Source of the DNA: Neurospora tetrasperma FGSC 2508
Taxonomy: Eukaryota > Ascomycota > Sordariomycetes > Sordariales > Sordariaceae
Direction of reading: 5' to 3'
Assembly (NCBI RefSeq): GCF_000213175.1
Contig: NW_009799179.1
Coordinates: 6,307,519-6,371,518, forward strand
Length of the DNA: 64,000 nt
Part shown: positions 11,901 to 24,178 of the stretch, piece by piece
How the letters are laid out: each line of letters opens with the position of its first letter
Numbering within the stretch: position 1 is the stretch's first letter
Made by a program: the position numbers and the translations under genes
Notes under the pieces: generated by a model
What the model saw: the letters and a program-made list of their open reading frames with translations, nothing else
What the model was told of the DNA's origin: nothing
The model's database searches: none

Positions 11901-12855
11901 CGCGGACTGCGAACTCCTGCGGAGAGTCTCTGAAAAGATCAACCTGTATTGTGAAGTGTCAGTGGATGCATGTTAACATGGACGTGGACATTGTCTTACC
12001 CGCCCCCCTGGTCCAGGCACGATCGTCTTGTTTACATCCACCTCCGTTCGTTGCAACAAGTATTTGATTAGGTTTTCTCGATAGGCCTCGGCGTGCCTAC
12101 CATGACGGTTTGGAACCCTAACCAGGAAGACAATGTCGTTCTTGCGCTTTTCCTCCTCATTCGTCGCTGGCTGGCTATTGAGAATCTTTATCACCGATCC
12201 GCTCCCCAGTGTCCACATTTTGGGTGGTGGGTTCGCCTGAGGTCTGGGTGGTGGGTTCGCCTGAGGTCTTCTTCTTCCTGAGTTTAACCATTGCCCGTTT
12301 ACTATTGTGCCCATCAATGACAGATCTTCGATCATCAAGCTGCCATGCTCGTTGAAGTAAATCTTGAATTGCTTCCTGCTGATGGTTCTCTCTTCTTGGC
12401 CGACCATGACATCACACTCGTGATTTCGACCCAAAACGAAGCCATCGCGAGGGTTTTTGAGCTCGGACGAAAATCGAAAGGCGAGGTGATGTTCCGAAGG
12501 GTCTGTAGGCGCAAGGTTGAACGTGTGCTCATCGTCGTTGCCGAAGTCCATATGGATTCGGTTTGTATCATTCCGCCCCATGACGAATGCGGGGGCGACA
12601 TCGACCATCCTTCTCACCACCTTCCTTGCACCATCGGTGTACGGGATAAGGATGCATATGATATCAGCTAGGTCCTGGTCAGAAAAGCCTGTGTGTTGCT
12701 CCCCAAGCCGGCGAGGGTCGAGCATCTCTTGAGTAGCTGCCATAACGAGTCCCAATGGTTAGATCAAGGTTATACAGCATCAAACATGCCAAAGGGAACA
12801 TGGGAACGAGCCTACCTTGGGTAGCCTCTAGCTCGGAGTCTGATATGTCACTCAT
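8935..12855 (-). CDS. Rad53/CHK2-type FHA-domain serine/threonine kinase
   Basis: Predicted exons, in transcript order: 12855-12816, 12736-12000, 11943-11641 and 11556-8935, giving 1233 residues. The N-terminus (SDSELEATQATQEML) has two TQ sites of the ATM/ATR type. An FHA domain follows at about residues 100-200 (LGRNHECDV, TISRKQF, NGQWLNSG). The protein kinase domain spans about 302-575, with glycine loop GKIGQGAFATVY, catalytic HRDVKPDN, DFGLSK and APEVYAEF. A second FHA-like region lies at about 1025-1126 (DGIYVNGRPLP, GDRIIVWND), followed by a basic Ser-rich tail. The order FHA-kinase-FHA is that of yeast Rad53, a checkpoint effector kinase activated by Mec1/Tel1. Neurospora is reported to have two CHK2-type kinases, PRD-4 and MUS-59; which this matches I cannot decide. 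The 84-nt intron at 11557-11640 is in frame, but splicing restores SHPNIVQF, so it is real. Confidence 0.88.
12222..12269 (-). repeat. 24-bp tandem duplication inside the FHA domain
   Basis: Two perfect 24-base copies (12222-12245 and 12246-12269) sit in exon 2 of the FHA kinase. They encode RPQANPPP twice in a loop after the NGQWLNSG strand of the FHA fold. The unit is a multiple of three, so the frame is kept. Perfect identity suggests a recent duplication, or gene conversion between the copies. Confidence 0.9.
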
Positions 12856-14415
12856 GATGGCAGCTTTCGGGAAGCATCCAAGACCTGTCCAGGGCCAATG
12901 TTTCGGCACACTTGAGCGTGATGGGCAACCCAGCTGGTTACCAACAAATCGGCAACGGCCGCGAGACGTTGGCGATCTCTGAACAGGGGGAAGCTCAATG
13001 GCGGGCTTGTGTTGGGAAGACGACTGCCGCTATCGCGAAGGCATATATTCGGTACAGCGTGAAGGTAGTGTGGTTGTTTTGTTTTTTTTTCCGTCTGATT
13101 GTGAGGAGTGTAAGTGGTTCGAAAGCTCGTGACAAGTCGTGTGGGGCAGAGGTAGAGTGATGTTTCCGATGAAGAAGCTGTGCAGAGCACACGACGAGAA
13201 CACTGAGAGGGGTCGCGAAAGCCGTGGTGCGTAAGAGATGCGAAGGATTCGGGGGGTCGAGGGAGCTCGAAGTGTCTGGGAACGGACGAGGAGTGGGCGT
13301 GAGTGAGTAAAGTTTCGGTTCTCCCGATGTGCTTTCGCTGCGGAACCGTCGAGGGCGTCGGGTGGTGCGGCAGTAACGCGGACAGCTTCCACGGTCAACG
13401 GCAATGACAATGGCTTGACCAAACGGCTTTCTGACTGGGCGCGTCTAGGAGAAGAAAAGAGATTGTGAGGAAGAGCAGACCCCGTCGCGACGACGACGGT
13501 TGCTGGGTGAGCATGGAAGCATAGAGGTACTAAGGCAGGCGGCAATACAGAAATTGTACTAGATGTGGTGCAATATTGGCTACTTAGCGCAAACGTGAAA
13601 GTGTACACCTAGGTACCTAACAACTGGAATCCATGCGTCGTGCAGTGCAGGCAATCACAAATGCGGTGCACTGCGGTGCAGGGGAAAAGTATGGACATAC
13701 ATAGGTACATACGTAACAAAACGCGTTAACGATGAAAAGCGTACGGACGGCTCGTAGCGGGCGGGGAGATGTACCTACCTACTAAGAGTACATACCTACC
13801 TACCTACTATGTAACTTACTTACAAGTACTAGCGTACCTACACAGTACGTAGCTATGCTGTGCTTGTGGAGTTCGTCACGGGTCCACTTCAGATTGCAGT
13901 GGACGGCGGGGGACGCGGGACGGGATACTGGACCTCTGAACGACTCGAATCGGGGTGGTCCTACCGGGGGGTTCACCCCACGCTCCGGCCCGCGGCGAAC
14001 AAACACTTTTAACCTCCTCGTGTAAAAGGTTCTATTTCGCCCAACTCGCCCAGGGCAAAGATCACAAAGATGCACGCGTCCGAATCTGACAGACACACCA
14101 GCTTAAGAAACAAACGGAAACCCTTGTGAGCCTACCATCTCTGAGGATGAAGCCGCTGATACAACGCCCGCATTGACTTGATCTGGTTTGCTGCGAGGTT
14201 TTGACTGCACATAAACACACAGTGACAATCGTCTGCTTGGCCTGCCACCACCACCAAAAGGGCGAGAAGCTGGGGGGGAGAAAGGTCGGGGAAGAGAGCA
14301 AGAGGGGCACGCAGCAGGCATCGAGAAATGGAACCTCGAGGAAAAAGAATGGAGCGGATCTGCTAAGGGGGGCTGGGGGAGTCTTGAAACCTTTCAAAGA
14401 GGACTCGGTACAATC

Positions 14416-14452
<37 letters not shown>

Positions 14453-17400
14453 TCTTTCCCACAGTATCGAGAAACCGCAAAAGTCGTTTGCAATGGTCGC
14501 GTGAGAACCGTCTTCGCGGCGCCGGGGGAAGGGGGAGGGGTTCCAGACTTTAGTATTTCGCCCGTCTCACTTTGTGCCTGCTGACCACTACTGTTTGGAC
14601 CCGATAAACCCAGACTTAGTTTTTAACCAGTCTCCGAATGCCTTCTTCTATGTAAGCCCTCCCTCCATCAAGAAGCACCGAAACACACGGCCACCCATTG
14701 CTTCCTTTGATATCACTTACTACTGGATAATGACTCCGTCATCTACATCTGATTGTGCTTTTTGAGGCAATTTGCTCCCCAATGGTGATCAGTCAGTAAA
14801 GAGAGTAGTCGGCAGAGAACAAAACACCATATCGAGACTAGCACAATGGTCGTCCTCATCCCTTGCTTAACTGCACGCTTGGCCTCTGCTTCTCATGGCA
14901 GGCCCGGTCATGCGCGACTACACCGCCCTTGGCTTTCTCCAAGAGAAACGACCCTTTGGTTCCTGGAGTCGTGGTCGTTTCGGCTGCGGGTTTAGAAATA
15001 GCCCATAGAAGAAAAGCGTGGAGGCACTGCCATCAGTCCTGTGGCGATGGCTCGGCTTGTCACTCGTGACGGGTTCTGGGTTTCTTCATTCACTTTACGC
15101 CGAATTTCAGAGGAACAACATCAACGGCCTGCCTCCCTGTCGATATACTACTCATAGCCGTTGGGCTCGCCATGGGAGCAGACAAATCCTGAAAGTGCAG
15201 AATTTCATCCCAACAGTCCTTGGACACCCACGAGCGAGAACGTGGGTTTGTCTGCGCCACGTCAATGGTAGGGAGTTCAACCCTAGGAAGCCTCTTGCTA
15301 ATGAATCAAGGGATGAAGAACCGTTTGCAGTACTGCATCCACTGCTGCTCAGAGAGCTTGGTATGTCGAATGAGTGAAACCGCATCATTCATTGAACAAG
15401 CGGCCTCTGCCCAAGCTGTTCACTGTGGGTATTGATGCTGTGTTAATACACCATAGTAGTCTTCATACTGTGAAAACACAGCCGCTCTCTCTCCATTTCA
15501 CTTACTGTATGTGCCACTTGCCTAGCTTTCCATGTTCAGCTCCCATGTGATTGACCGACGCCTAAAAGATACTATAAGCTCTGAGGTAGCTCGTCTCAAG
15601 CAAGTGGCCTGATTCGAGTTTGAAGACTCGAATTCAGTAAGGTTTTGTGTGTCATCATACCTGCTCTCCAAATTAGGTTCTTACAAGCCTTTCATGTGCT
15701 GGGCAATCCCAAGTTTGACCCGTAGTGGCACTGCTGATGGATACGGCTAAATCAAGCCTTTGACGTCAACGAAAGGCAGAAGCCGCAAGAGTAGGTAACT
15801 TCCAGGCTCGTGTTGCACAATACACACAACATCTTTCAACTTCGGTACCCACCTACAGCCTCTAGAGTGCTATCTCATTCTGAATCGGCTTGATGGACGG
15901 GTATGCATATTATAGGCAAAGATGTTAGTTTCATCCGCTTCAAGTGCACGTGTGTGAAGGGTGGGCAAGTACCTCTGTAAACCATGTGCGGATCACCCGT
16001 TCCTCTAGTAGGTGAATGTATCGACTTATTGTGCCATCGAATCATCCGCAACGGAGTCGACCAAAGTGTTTTGGCTCATAACTGACTAGATGTCCGGAAT
16101 CAGAGTTTGGCCAGTTTGCAATCCAAACGGCGTGAGTGTCATCGTGATGAATGAAGCTTGCCATGACTGGCCACTTGCTGGCTATGGACTGTGACAGCAA
16201 CCACATCCAGATCAAGGAGTAATCTAGAAATGTTTGTGTGTCATGCATTAGTCTTATCTCTGGATATCACTCATGGAAATAGCACTGATAAGTTCGGTTT
16301 GTGTATCTTGCGTGCAGATTCGAGCTTCAGGTTATAGATGACTTACGTACTTGGGTTCGTGAGAGTCCTACGTATGTGTACATACAGTGCCATAGTACTA
16401 CTGGTAGTGTAGGAGCGTCAGCTTGGTAGCACTCTCACTGAAACCCATCTAACCTTCCCTTAAACACAACAAAGACACCGCCCTGAAAGCCCAAGTAGAG
16501 GTATGAACCGAACAACATCAAAAAAAATCGACATCGGTCTACTCGCGTCAGGGCCAAGTTTTATCATCGAACAAAACACATTGAATTGATGTGAGGACCG
16601 CTTAGTTGATGTTGACGGGTTACTAAGGCTAGAACGACGTTTTCTTATGAAAGCAAAAACTTCTCTGCGTACACATAGGTTCTGTCCAGGCCTGCGAAAC
16701 CAAACAGTTGACCGCTGAATCTCACTGCCGAGTTAGCATCCACACTGTCGAGCTGTGTAGCACTGTTATAGAATCGTATTCATGTCTTATACACATGACT
16801 TTGTCGTTATGGAGGTGGTACTGTTGCGACCTACCTTGATAAACCCTAACATGCGTTGACTACCACCTGTCTCATCGAAGCCTCGTATTCTCTCTAGTGT
16901 CCGTTGGCCACATTACATACGAAACGGAAACCTCCAGGAACTCCAACCCGCGTAATGATAGATGTTGAGAGGGCTACACCGCCACACTCAAAGTTTCTCG
17001 GGCTATTCAATTATTATGAGTCAAGAAGACATATGGTGTGCTTCGAAGCGCCATGCGCCTCAAACACAAAAGTTTGCTTGTCAGTTTTTGGCCTCGCAAC
17101 CGTCCGTGGATGTCTGATTGTGTCTTTCAGACCCTGACGTTCAACTCTGGCCTTCGACCATTCTCTATCTTGAAGAGACGGCCAAATAGTCAATACACTA
17201 TACCAGTGAATCAACCAGAAAGATCCGTGATTAGATTCTGTAGCTTCGGTCCATGAATTCTTGTTATAGAGCTCCATTGTCCAGGAACAGCACATATGTG
17301 GCCTGCAGGACGGTGCACTTGGCAATATCAGCAGACTTGAGGCTCCCGCCAAAATCTAGATGGGGTAAAGCCAACATATTGGATTCCGATGTGCGACCTA

Positions 17401-19350
17401 TCCACGTGTATCGCATTCGATCTCTTCGGCTTCGTTGAGAGAACGATAGGTAGTTATATTATCCAGATGAGAAAGGGCTTACCTTGTGAAGGATCTCCAG
17501 ACTTTAGATCGAACAGTACAAAGAAAGACACATGGAATTGCTGCAAAGTGCCTGTGTGATTGCGTGCTTGGGCGCATGTCACTCGGGCCTTGGAAGTTTA
17601 CCGAGACGGGAGGTTTGGCTAGAGGCTTGGAAGTCTGTCCATGAGATTTTGGGTGCCTTTGTCGTTGTCTGTAGTGTAGAGGTAGGCAGGTCCTTGCTCC
17701 GTTCATTCTTGCCTGGCCAGACCTCCTCGGTACATTCCGCTTTGTGAGTGACACAGCCAGGTACTAGACTACTGCGTAGTGTAGTGTATAGTCCAAGAAG
17801 GTAGCATCCTTTTTCTTACACCAGCCAAGCAACCCTGACTATCCTTTTGATCACGAACTGTTCTCCGTGACCCTCGGTTTTTCTTTTTTCCCCGGTTTTT
17901 TGTTCTTTCCTCTTTCCAAAAAGAGATCTAAGAGCCCTACTATTTACTGTACCGCAGTAAAATCGGCAGGGCGAATGTCGAGGACGAAGAGTGTCAGTGT
18001 CTGTTATCAACTCTGATCGCCCAGACACCAACTGAAGCATTCCCTGCAAGGTAGGTACGTACCCCGCTGCGAGAGAGCTGGCCAGACTTGGCTGGTCCTT
18101 ATCCACTTCGCATCGCCAAGCTGCCATGTGACGACGACGAACATCATCCACCAGATCCCAGAGAACGAATTTGAGGCATTGCTTGCTGACTGTCGGTGGT
18201 TGAATCGAGCCATACAAGGACGCAGTGGGAGGAGACTGACCACTCCGAGGCAAGAATCAACTCTACGCTGACTTGAGCTGATCGAAGCGCCGAACGTTTC
18301 GGAGTCAAGGCCGAGCAAGCAGCGCGTCAACACGAATCTTAACACCCGGACGGTCGGGTCCTGCAGTACTCGAGCGTGGTCAGTCGATACGCAATCAAGC
18401 TGTCAAAGTAGCCGCCGGCGAGCTTCACACCCTGCACACGAGCTAGGGTTCTCCATATCAGTGCTCCCAAACTCGGAGAAGGGCCTGTGAGGCCGAAGCA
18501 GACCAGACGGGGGCACAGAAATAGTAGACACTGTTGACGGAAGACCTCCCGCTCTCGTTGCTGACAGGCACCTAGGTGTCACAAAGGTCAGGGCGACAGG
18601 ACAGACTAGGTAAACGGGAGTGCCACAGCTCGTGGTAGTAGAGTGCATACCAAGCACAAGACAAGTGCCCAAAGTGCGCGGCGTACGCAATCAGAGCAAG
18701 CACCATCTCCATCCGACGCTCCCGCATCCCCACCCGCCAACATTACCTACCAATGGAGTTACAGTGCAAGCAGAACAATCAATAACCAAGAACACCGAGC
18801 CTCCTCCTCCATCCCCGAGCATTGAATCCCTCCGTATATTGGACCCTTGGCGCACCACGCCTCTCTTTTTGTGATTTTTGGTTTTTTTTCTCGATACGCC
18901 GCTCACAAAGCATCCATCCATACAACTTTCAGCAAGCAGGGCCGCCAAAACAACCTAAGAGACCCCGTTCCGCCTCTGCTCCTCCAACTTCCGTCTCAGG
19001 TTGTCAACGTTTCTCCTCTCATTGCGTTTTTGTGGCCGCGCGTCCTTCCCGATCACCCCGAGATCACCATCTGCTCAGCTGGCCAGCGTATTCCCGACTT
19101 TCAATTACCACATCATTTTGCTCGCCGAATCGGCTCGACGACGACCCCGGGGTATTTTTATTTTATTGTTTTCATAATCTTTTTTTCTATTTTCTTCTTT
19201 TTTGGAATACAACTCCATATTGCACTCTTACTCTTTGGAGGCCCGTGTTGCACGAACATCGCAATCGGAAGTTTTTAAAATTATACGACGGAGCAACCAC
19301 ACCAAGCTTTGAAGTTGTCTTAGGTACTAGCTTCCTCCCGAGGCCACAAG
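12856..19350. other. Long divergent region without a convincing gene
   Basis: About 6.5 kb separate the start of the FHA kinase (-) from the CAF120-like gene (+). The longest open frames (minus strand 13030-13608 and 17816-18253; plus strand 18822-19397) have Ser/Pro/Arg-biased translations without motifs and are best seen as leader or chance frames. It contains TACC/TACA microsatellite stretches at about 13771-13810 and a 33-base T run at 14419-14451. Promoters and long 5' leaders of both flanking genes must lie here; a non-coding RNA or a fast-evolving small gene cannot be excluded. Confidence 0.4.
14419..14451. repeat. 33-base poly(T) run
   Basis: An uninterrupted run of 33 T. No adjoining element or target-site duplication was recognised that would mark it as a retroposed poly(A) tail. 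Its length may be inaccurate because of sequencing slippage. Confidence 0.9.
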
Positions 19351-22300
19351 ATGGGTCGAAATCGAGGTGTGTACATACGTTCCCCAAATTGTCCTGATTC
19401 AGCACCCCCCAACAGCAGCCCCTCAGCTGCTCTCCCTTCATCTGCTGCGGCCTCCACCACCACCATCACCACCACAACACCACCTCGAGGGCAATGAATG
19501 ATACCCATCACCCGCTCGCTAGAGGTACCTCTGCGCAGCTCCCGGACCTCCTGTTGTCCATCTAGCCCATCCCATTCCTTATCGTCACCACTCTTCCTTA
19601 CCACCACCTACAACTACCTAGCTCCTTCGGCCTCCGGCACCACTGTTCGTGTCGTTCTTAGCGGTCTCACACGCTCCATCAAATGTCTCGTCGTTAGCCC
19701 CCTACCACTTGCACCTACGGTGGAAGAGAAGCGGGAGTACACGAGTGCATGTGTCCACGTTGGCCCAGCGCCAATCTAGAACCCGGTCACCCGCAACAAG
19801 AGTGCTGGGCGGGCATCTGGGTTAGACTTGGCTACAGTTCTTTTCCCTCTTCGCCCTACCTATCACCCGAGCTCGCTGGATCGCCGCTGTGACTCCGTAC
19901 ATCCCACGGCGTTTGCGTCAGGGCTGATTTCCGCTCCCCAGCCATTGCTTCGACTGTACATGGGTGTCCGGATGCGCAAATCTCGTACGTTATTAATACT
20001 GACTACTGGCACGTCATACACAGTCTTCTCGTTTATATCCCAATTCTCGGCACTCCACAGGGATTCAAAGACCCCGACGCCTGCGCCGTCACCCCCTAAC
20101 GATCTCCGTGTCCGTGACGACTCTGACCCCAAACCATATTCCCCGACCGTTTCCCTTCCAACTCCTGCTCCATCACCACCTCAACTTCGAGACTCCCGCG
20201 AGCCCTCACCCGACGGACCGTCGCCTATCTTTGATAAAGTACCAGAGCCCGCCGTCGCCAGCTCTACCACGCCTGTTAACGATCCATTCGCACAAAGTGT
20301 TACGGGGAAACGACGGAGCAATTCACGACCCTTGTCTATGGTATTGTCCTCGCAGCAGCCCCTCATGGAAAGCAACGAGGAAATCATTCCGGAGCTTCAG
20401 CCCATCTTTGCTTTACTCAGCAGTCATGCGAACAAGTTGTATCAGGAAGGATATTTCCTGAAGTTGGATGACCAGGATATAAGTGCGTTTGTTCTACCTT
20501 CGCTCCATACTCTGTATAATTTCAGCTAACCCCGATCAGAGGGGAGACCGAATCCGGACCGAACATGGACAGAGTGCTTTGCCCAGTTGGTGGGCACAGT
20601 TCTGTCTCTTTGGGATGCTGCCGAGCTTGATACCGCCGGAGAAGACGGTGAAGTCCTCCCCAAGTTCATCAACCTCACAGACGCTTCCATCAAAATGGTA
20701 CGTGGTAATTTTGCTGATGCGTCCTGGCCTTACTTTCATCTTAACTAAGTATGTAGATTGAATCGCTTCCGACAAGATCAAGCGACGAACAGCCCCTCCA
20801 GAACATTCTCAGCATCAGCACTGCTGGGAGGAACCGATACCTGCTGCATTTCAACTCGCATCATTCTTTGATCCAATGGACGTCCGGCATACGGTTGGCC
20901 ATCTTTGAGCAATCCACCCTCCAGGAGGCTTATACGGGGGCCCTGATAGCTGGAAAGGGGAAATCCCTAAATAACATCGGCGTCATCATGGAACGAGCGA
21001 GAACACCTGTCCAAGAATGGGTGCGGGTCAGATTTGGAGCTGGTGTCCCTTGGCGACGCTGCTGGTGTGTCATTGAGCCTCCGAGCGAGAAAGAAGTTCA
21101 AAAGGCTCAGAAGGAGTTTAAGAAGCGCTCCCCTTATGATCGCTCTCACGGTCCAGTACTGAAGGGCCAAATCAAGTTCTACGACTCGAAAAAGGACGCA
21201 GAGAAGAAGAAGAAGCACTCGAAGCCCATTGCATCTATCACCGACGCCTACGCAGCGTATGCCATTTACCCGCAGGCAAAGGCGTTGATCGATGGATCGG
21301 CACTCGTCAAGATCGAGGGAAGCATCACCATCCACTCGGAACCGCCATCGTCGACAGAGGGCTTCGTCTTCATCATGCCTGAGGTCCACCCCGCCGTCTC
21401 CGGTTTCGAGATGTTACTCCGATTTTTGTTTCCCACGTGGGATACTTTTGCACTATACGGCCGCCCTGGCCGCCTAGTTGCTAGCGTGCTAGACCCACGT
21501 TCTCTGATGTTTGCCATGCCCAAGCACAAACGATATGGGTATTTGGAACTTCTCGATGTCAGCGGTCTAATTTTGGCTGACGGGAGCTCGGCGTGGACCG
21601 AGCAGCAGTGGAAGAAGAAAATGAAGGAACTGACAGGGCAGCGTATGAATGCTGTCGAAGATGCACCTACGAGTCACAGTCGAAGCGCGAGTCGCAGTAG
21701 CAAGCGCTTAAGCTTTGGCCAGAATCCAGCGTCTTCTTCTAAGCCACGTGTAGGTTTTTCGGAGGAGGCCGGTCCCGTTAGATCATCTCGGTCTCTCTCG
21801 CTGTCCAGGCCCTCCCAGAGAACGGACTCGGCGCCGCCGGATCCCAATCGGGAGCCCGTACCATCGACAATGGCCGGGCATCCTCGTCATTCCCGCAACA
21901 TCTCTGATACACAACTTGCTCATGCCGCATCGGCCCATGAATTGGATGGTCCCGGAGCCCCGCAGCCCAGTATGCGAGGTCCTGAGCGCGCCAGGACCTT
22001 TGCCAGCGATTTGGCATCTACTCCCGAAAGAGTCAGCTCAGAGGATGAGAGTGCCGTGAGGAGCCAATTGACCAACGACCTCCAGGAGATCCAACGGATG
22101 CAGGCACCAGAGCCGGTTAACGCGCCACCGGCCTTTTCGCATGGTGCAGGCTCTCGACCGCAACAAAAGCCGTACCATTCACCCGAGATGCGCAGAGCAC
22201 ACAATCGTTTGTCAAACACCACGTTATCGCAGATAGCCACAGCAGGCGGTTTGCCTTCGGATGCGGTCCCAAACGAATTTGACAGATACCCTGAACAAGG

Positions 22301-24098
22301 CAGAGGCCAATCACAAGGGCAACCAGCGGTACAGCCACAAGCCAGCGTCAAACCAATGAGGATGAATGCTAATTTTATTGGAACTCGTGAAGCTCTAACA
22401 TCACCTTCGCCGACGAACAACGGCCCCTCCGGTCCCTCCCCAGGGCTTACATCGCCGCACATGAAATCGCCTCAAAACCCCTCGACGGCTTCGCTTACCC
22501 ATTCTCCCGATAATCCAGCCAGCGGCCGCGGCACTCCCCCAATGACGAGTTACCCGGGATCAACAACTGAGGGCCGACGTACCCCACCTCATAGCCAAGG
22601 ATCGCCGCGATCCAATATGCCAGGAAGATCCCCACCGGTAACCAGGAAACCTCTTCCTCCAGGATCGCCAGCCTTCCGTCGCTTATCTGAAGACTCTGTC
22701 TCGTCACTGCCCGTTCGGTCGGGGTGCAGTGCCGGAGGCCTTCACCAGCAAGTCGAAGACGCCAATCTGTGGTTAACTATGCTTGAACGAAAAAACAGCG
22801 TGCAAAGTTATTCGGACAGCCGTTCCATTGACGCTGCATCTACAGCGAGCCCGGACTACGCAAGCACCCATAGATCCACGGACACACAGGAATCAGCAGA
22901 CCGAGAACGACCACGTGCTGGAATTCTGAAAGTCGTCGGTGATACCTCCGTTTCCCCACATGACGCAAATGGCAGCAGCAGTGGGAAGACTGACCTTGGG
23001 ATTGACATCAATTTTGGACCAACTTTCAACTATTCGGCCATGAAAAGTTCTTCCTCCAAGCCCACTGAATCCAGCGCACAACCAAGCCGGTTCTTTTCTC
23101 CCAACACCGGCAGAAAGTCACCGGGACCAGGCACTTCGTATTCTCACTTCCGACAAGACTCGGATGACACTATCCGTCGAACTGTTCCCTGGCAGCCTGG
23201 CTCTGGTGTGAAGGCTACTACAGCTCACAATGCTCTTTCTCCCGAACAGTTTGTACAACAACGCGCGGCTGCTCCTCCCATTCCCATATTCGTACATCAA
23301 CGCAGCCCGTCGTCCCAAACAATCACCGACTTGAGAGCAACAGCCCCTTCCTCGCCCCTAAGACGACCCGGCGTCCACGGCGGTGCGCACTCAAGACACA
23401 ATTCTGCCGAACTACTCTCGTCAGGGCGCCCTGCAAGCCGTGGCCCGGTAGCCGTTCTGTCGAGTGCTGAGGTCTCGTCTCATCTATCTGCTCGTGAGCA
23501 AGAGTATGTTGCTCGGGCCACTGGAACCCCATTGATTGCGATGGCTAGCAATAAGAGTGAACCCCAGCCCAAAAGCGGCCTCGTAGGTGCGATACAACAA
23601 AGGGAAAGAGAAAGAGCACACATGAGGCAAGGAGTAAGTGGTCAAGCTGTTGCGCACGCCATTGACCAGAGACAACGAGGGCATTACCAACAAGCACAAC
23701 GGGTAGCGCAGCAGGCTGCATATGCCCAACAGCAGGCACATCGTTTTTCTGGGCATTTCAACCCAAATGTGGTGAGCAACGGTGCTGTTTCGGTGTACAA
23801 ATTCGGTATAAGTGGCTTGGATAACGTGTACACGGTTCATACGGGGCGTAATCAGCCTCTGCAGCCTGACAATGGTTACGAATCCCGACAGGCTAGACCT
23901 CGCTCCGAGCTCCTGGCGCAGCGCAGCTCATATGCCCTCGGTGACCCCACCGCCGCAGGACACGGAGGAGGCAGCGCCGTGGGGGTAGGTCCTCCCACGG
24001 ATACGCCACATGGTTCGTACCCTCTTCAGTCTCCTTCAAGCTACAATGTTGGTGGTCAGAATGGCCAGGCTCAATTTCCGGTCTTCGGTCGACATTGA
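19351..24098 (+). CDS. caf120: CAF120/SKG3-type PH-domain protein, CCR4-NOT associated
   Basis: The core exons are sound: one ending at 20482, then 20540-20697 and 20757-24098. They read through WTECFAQLVGTVLSLWDAAE and LINL-type strands into a pleckstrin-homology region at about residues 295-440 (VRVRFGAGVPWRRCWCVIEP, LKGQIKFYDSKK, GFVFIMPEV). About 850 disordered Ser/Pro/Gln-rich residues follow. This is the layout of fungal CAF120, a PH protein linked to the CCR4-NOT complex and bud/tip growth. The start is uncertain. My preferred model is a 16-nt first exon at 19351-19366 (MGRNR), a long intron 19367-20023 and exon 2 from 20024, giving 1324 residues. The alternative is an unspliced ATG at 19960. 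The C-terminus is also uncertain: a frame ending at TAG 24176-24178 looks protein-like and could be reached through a 68-nt intron at 24055-24122. Confidence 0.75.
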
Positions 24099-24178
24099 AT
24101 GGTCAATATGTGCCTGGTGCAGTGCCCGACAGGCCGATAACACCAGGTCACCTACAATATGAGGGTCATGCATTCTAG

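Noticed and set aside
13030-13608. 192-codon open frame on the minus strand, just upstream of the FHA kinase
   Set aside because: Ser/Pro/His/Arg-biased translation, no motif, no plausible splice partner; more likely leader or chance frame.
17816-18253. 145-codon minus-strand open frame
   Set aside because: No recognisable domain, and the C-terminal part runs into low-complexity Lys/Arg sequence; not supported as a gene.
18822-19397. 191-codon plus-strand frame before caf120
   Set aside because: Phe/Ser/Pro-rich translation of pyrimidine-rich leader DNA; overlaps the likely caf120 start in another frame.
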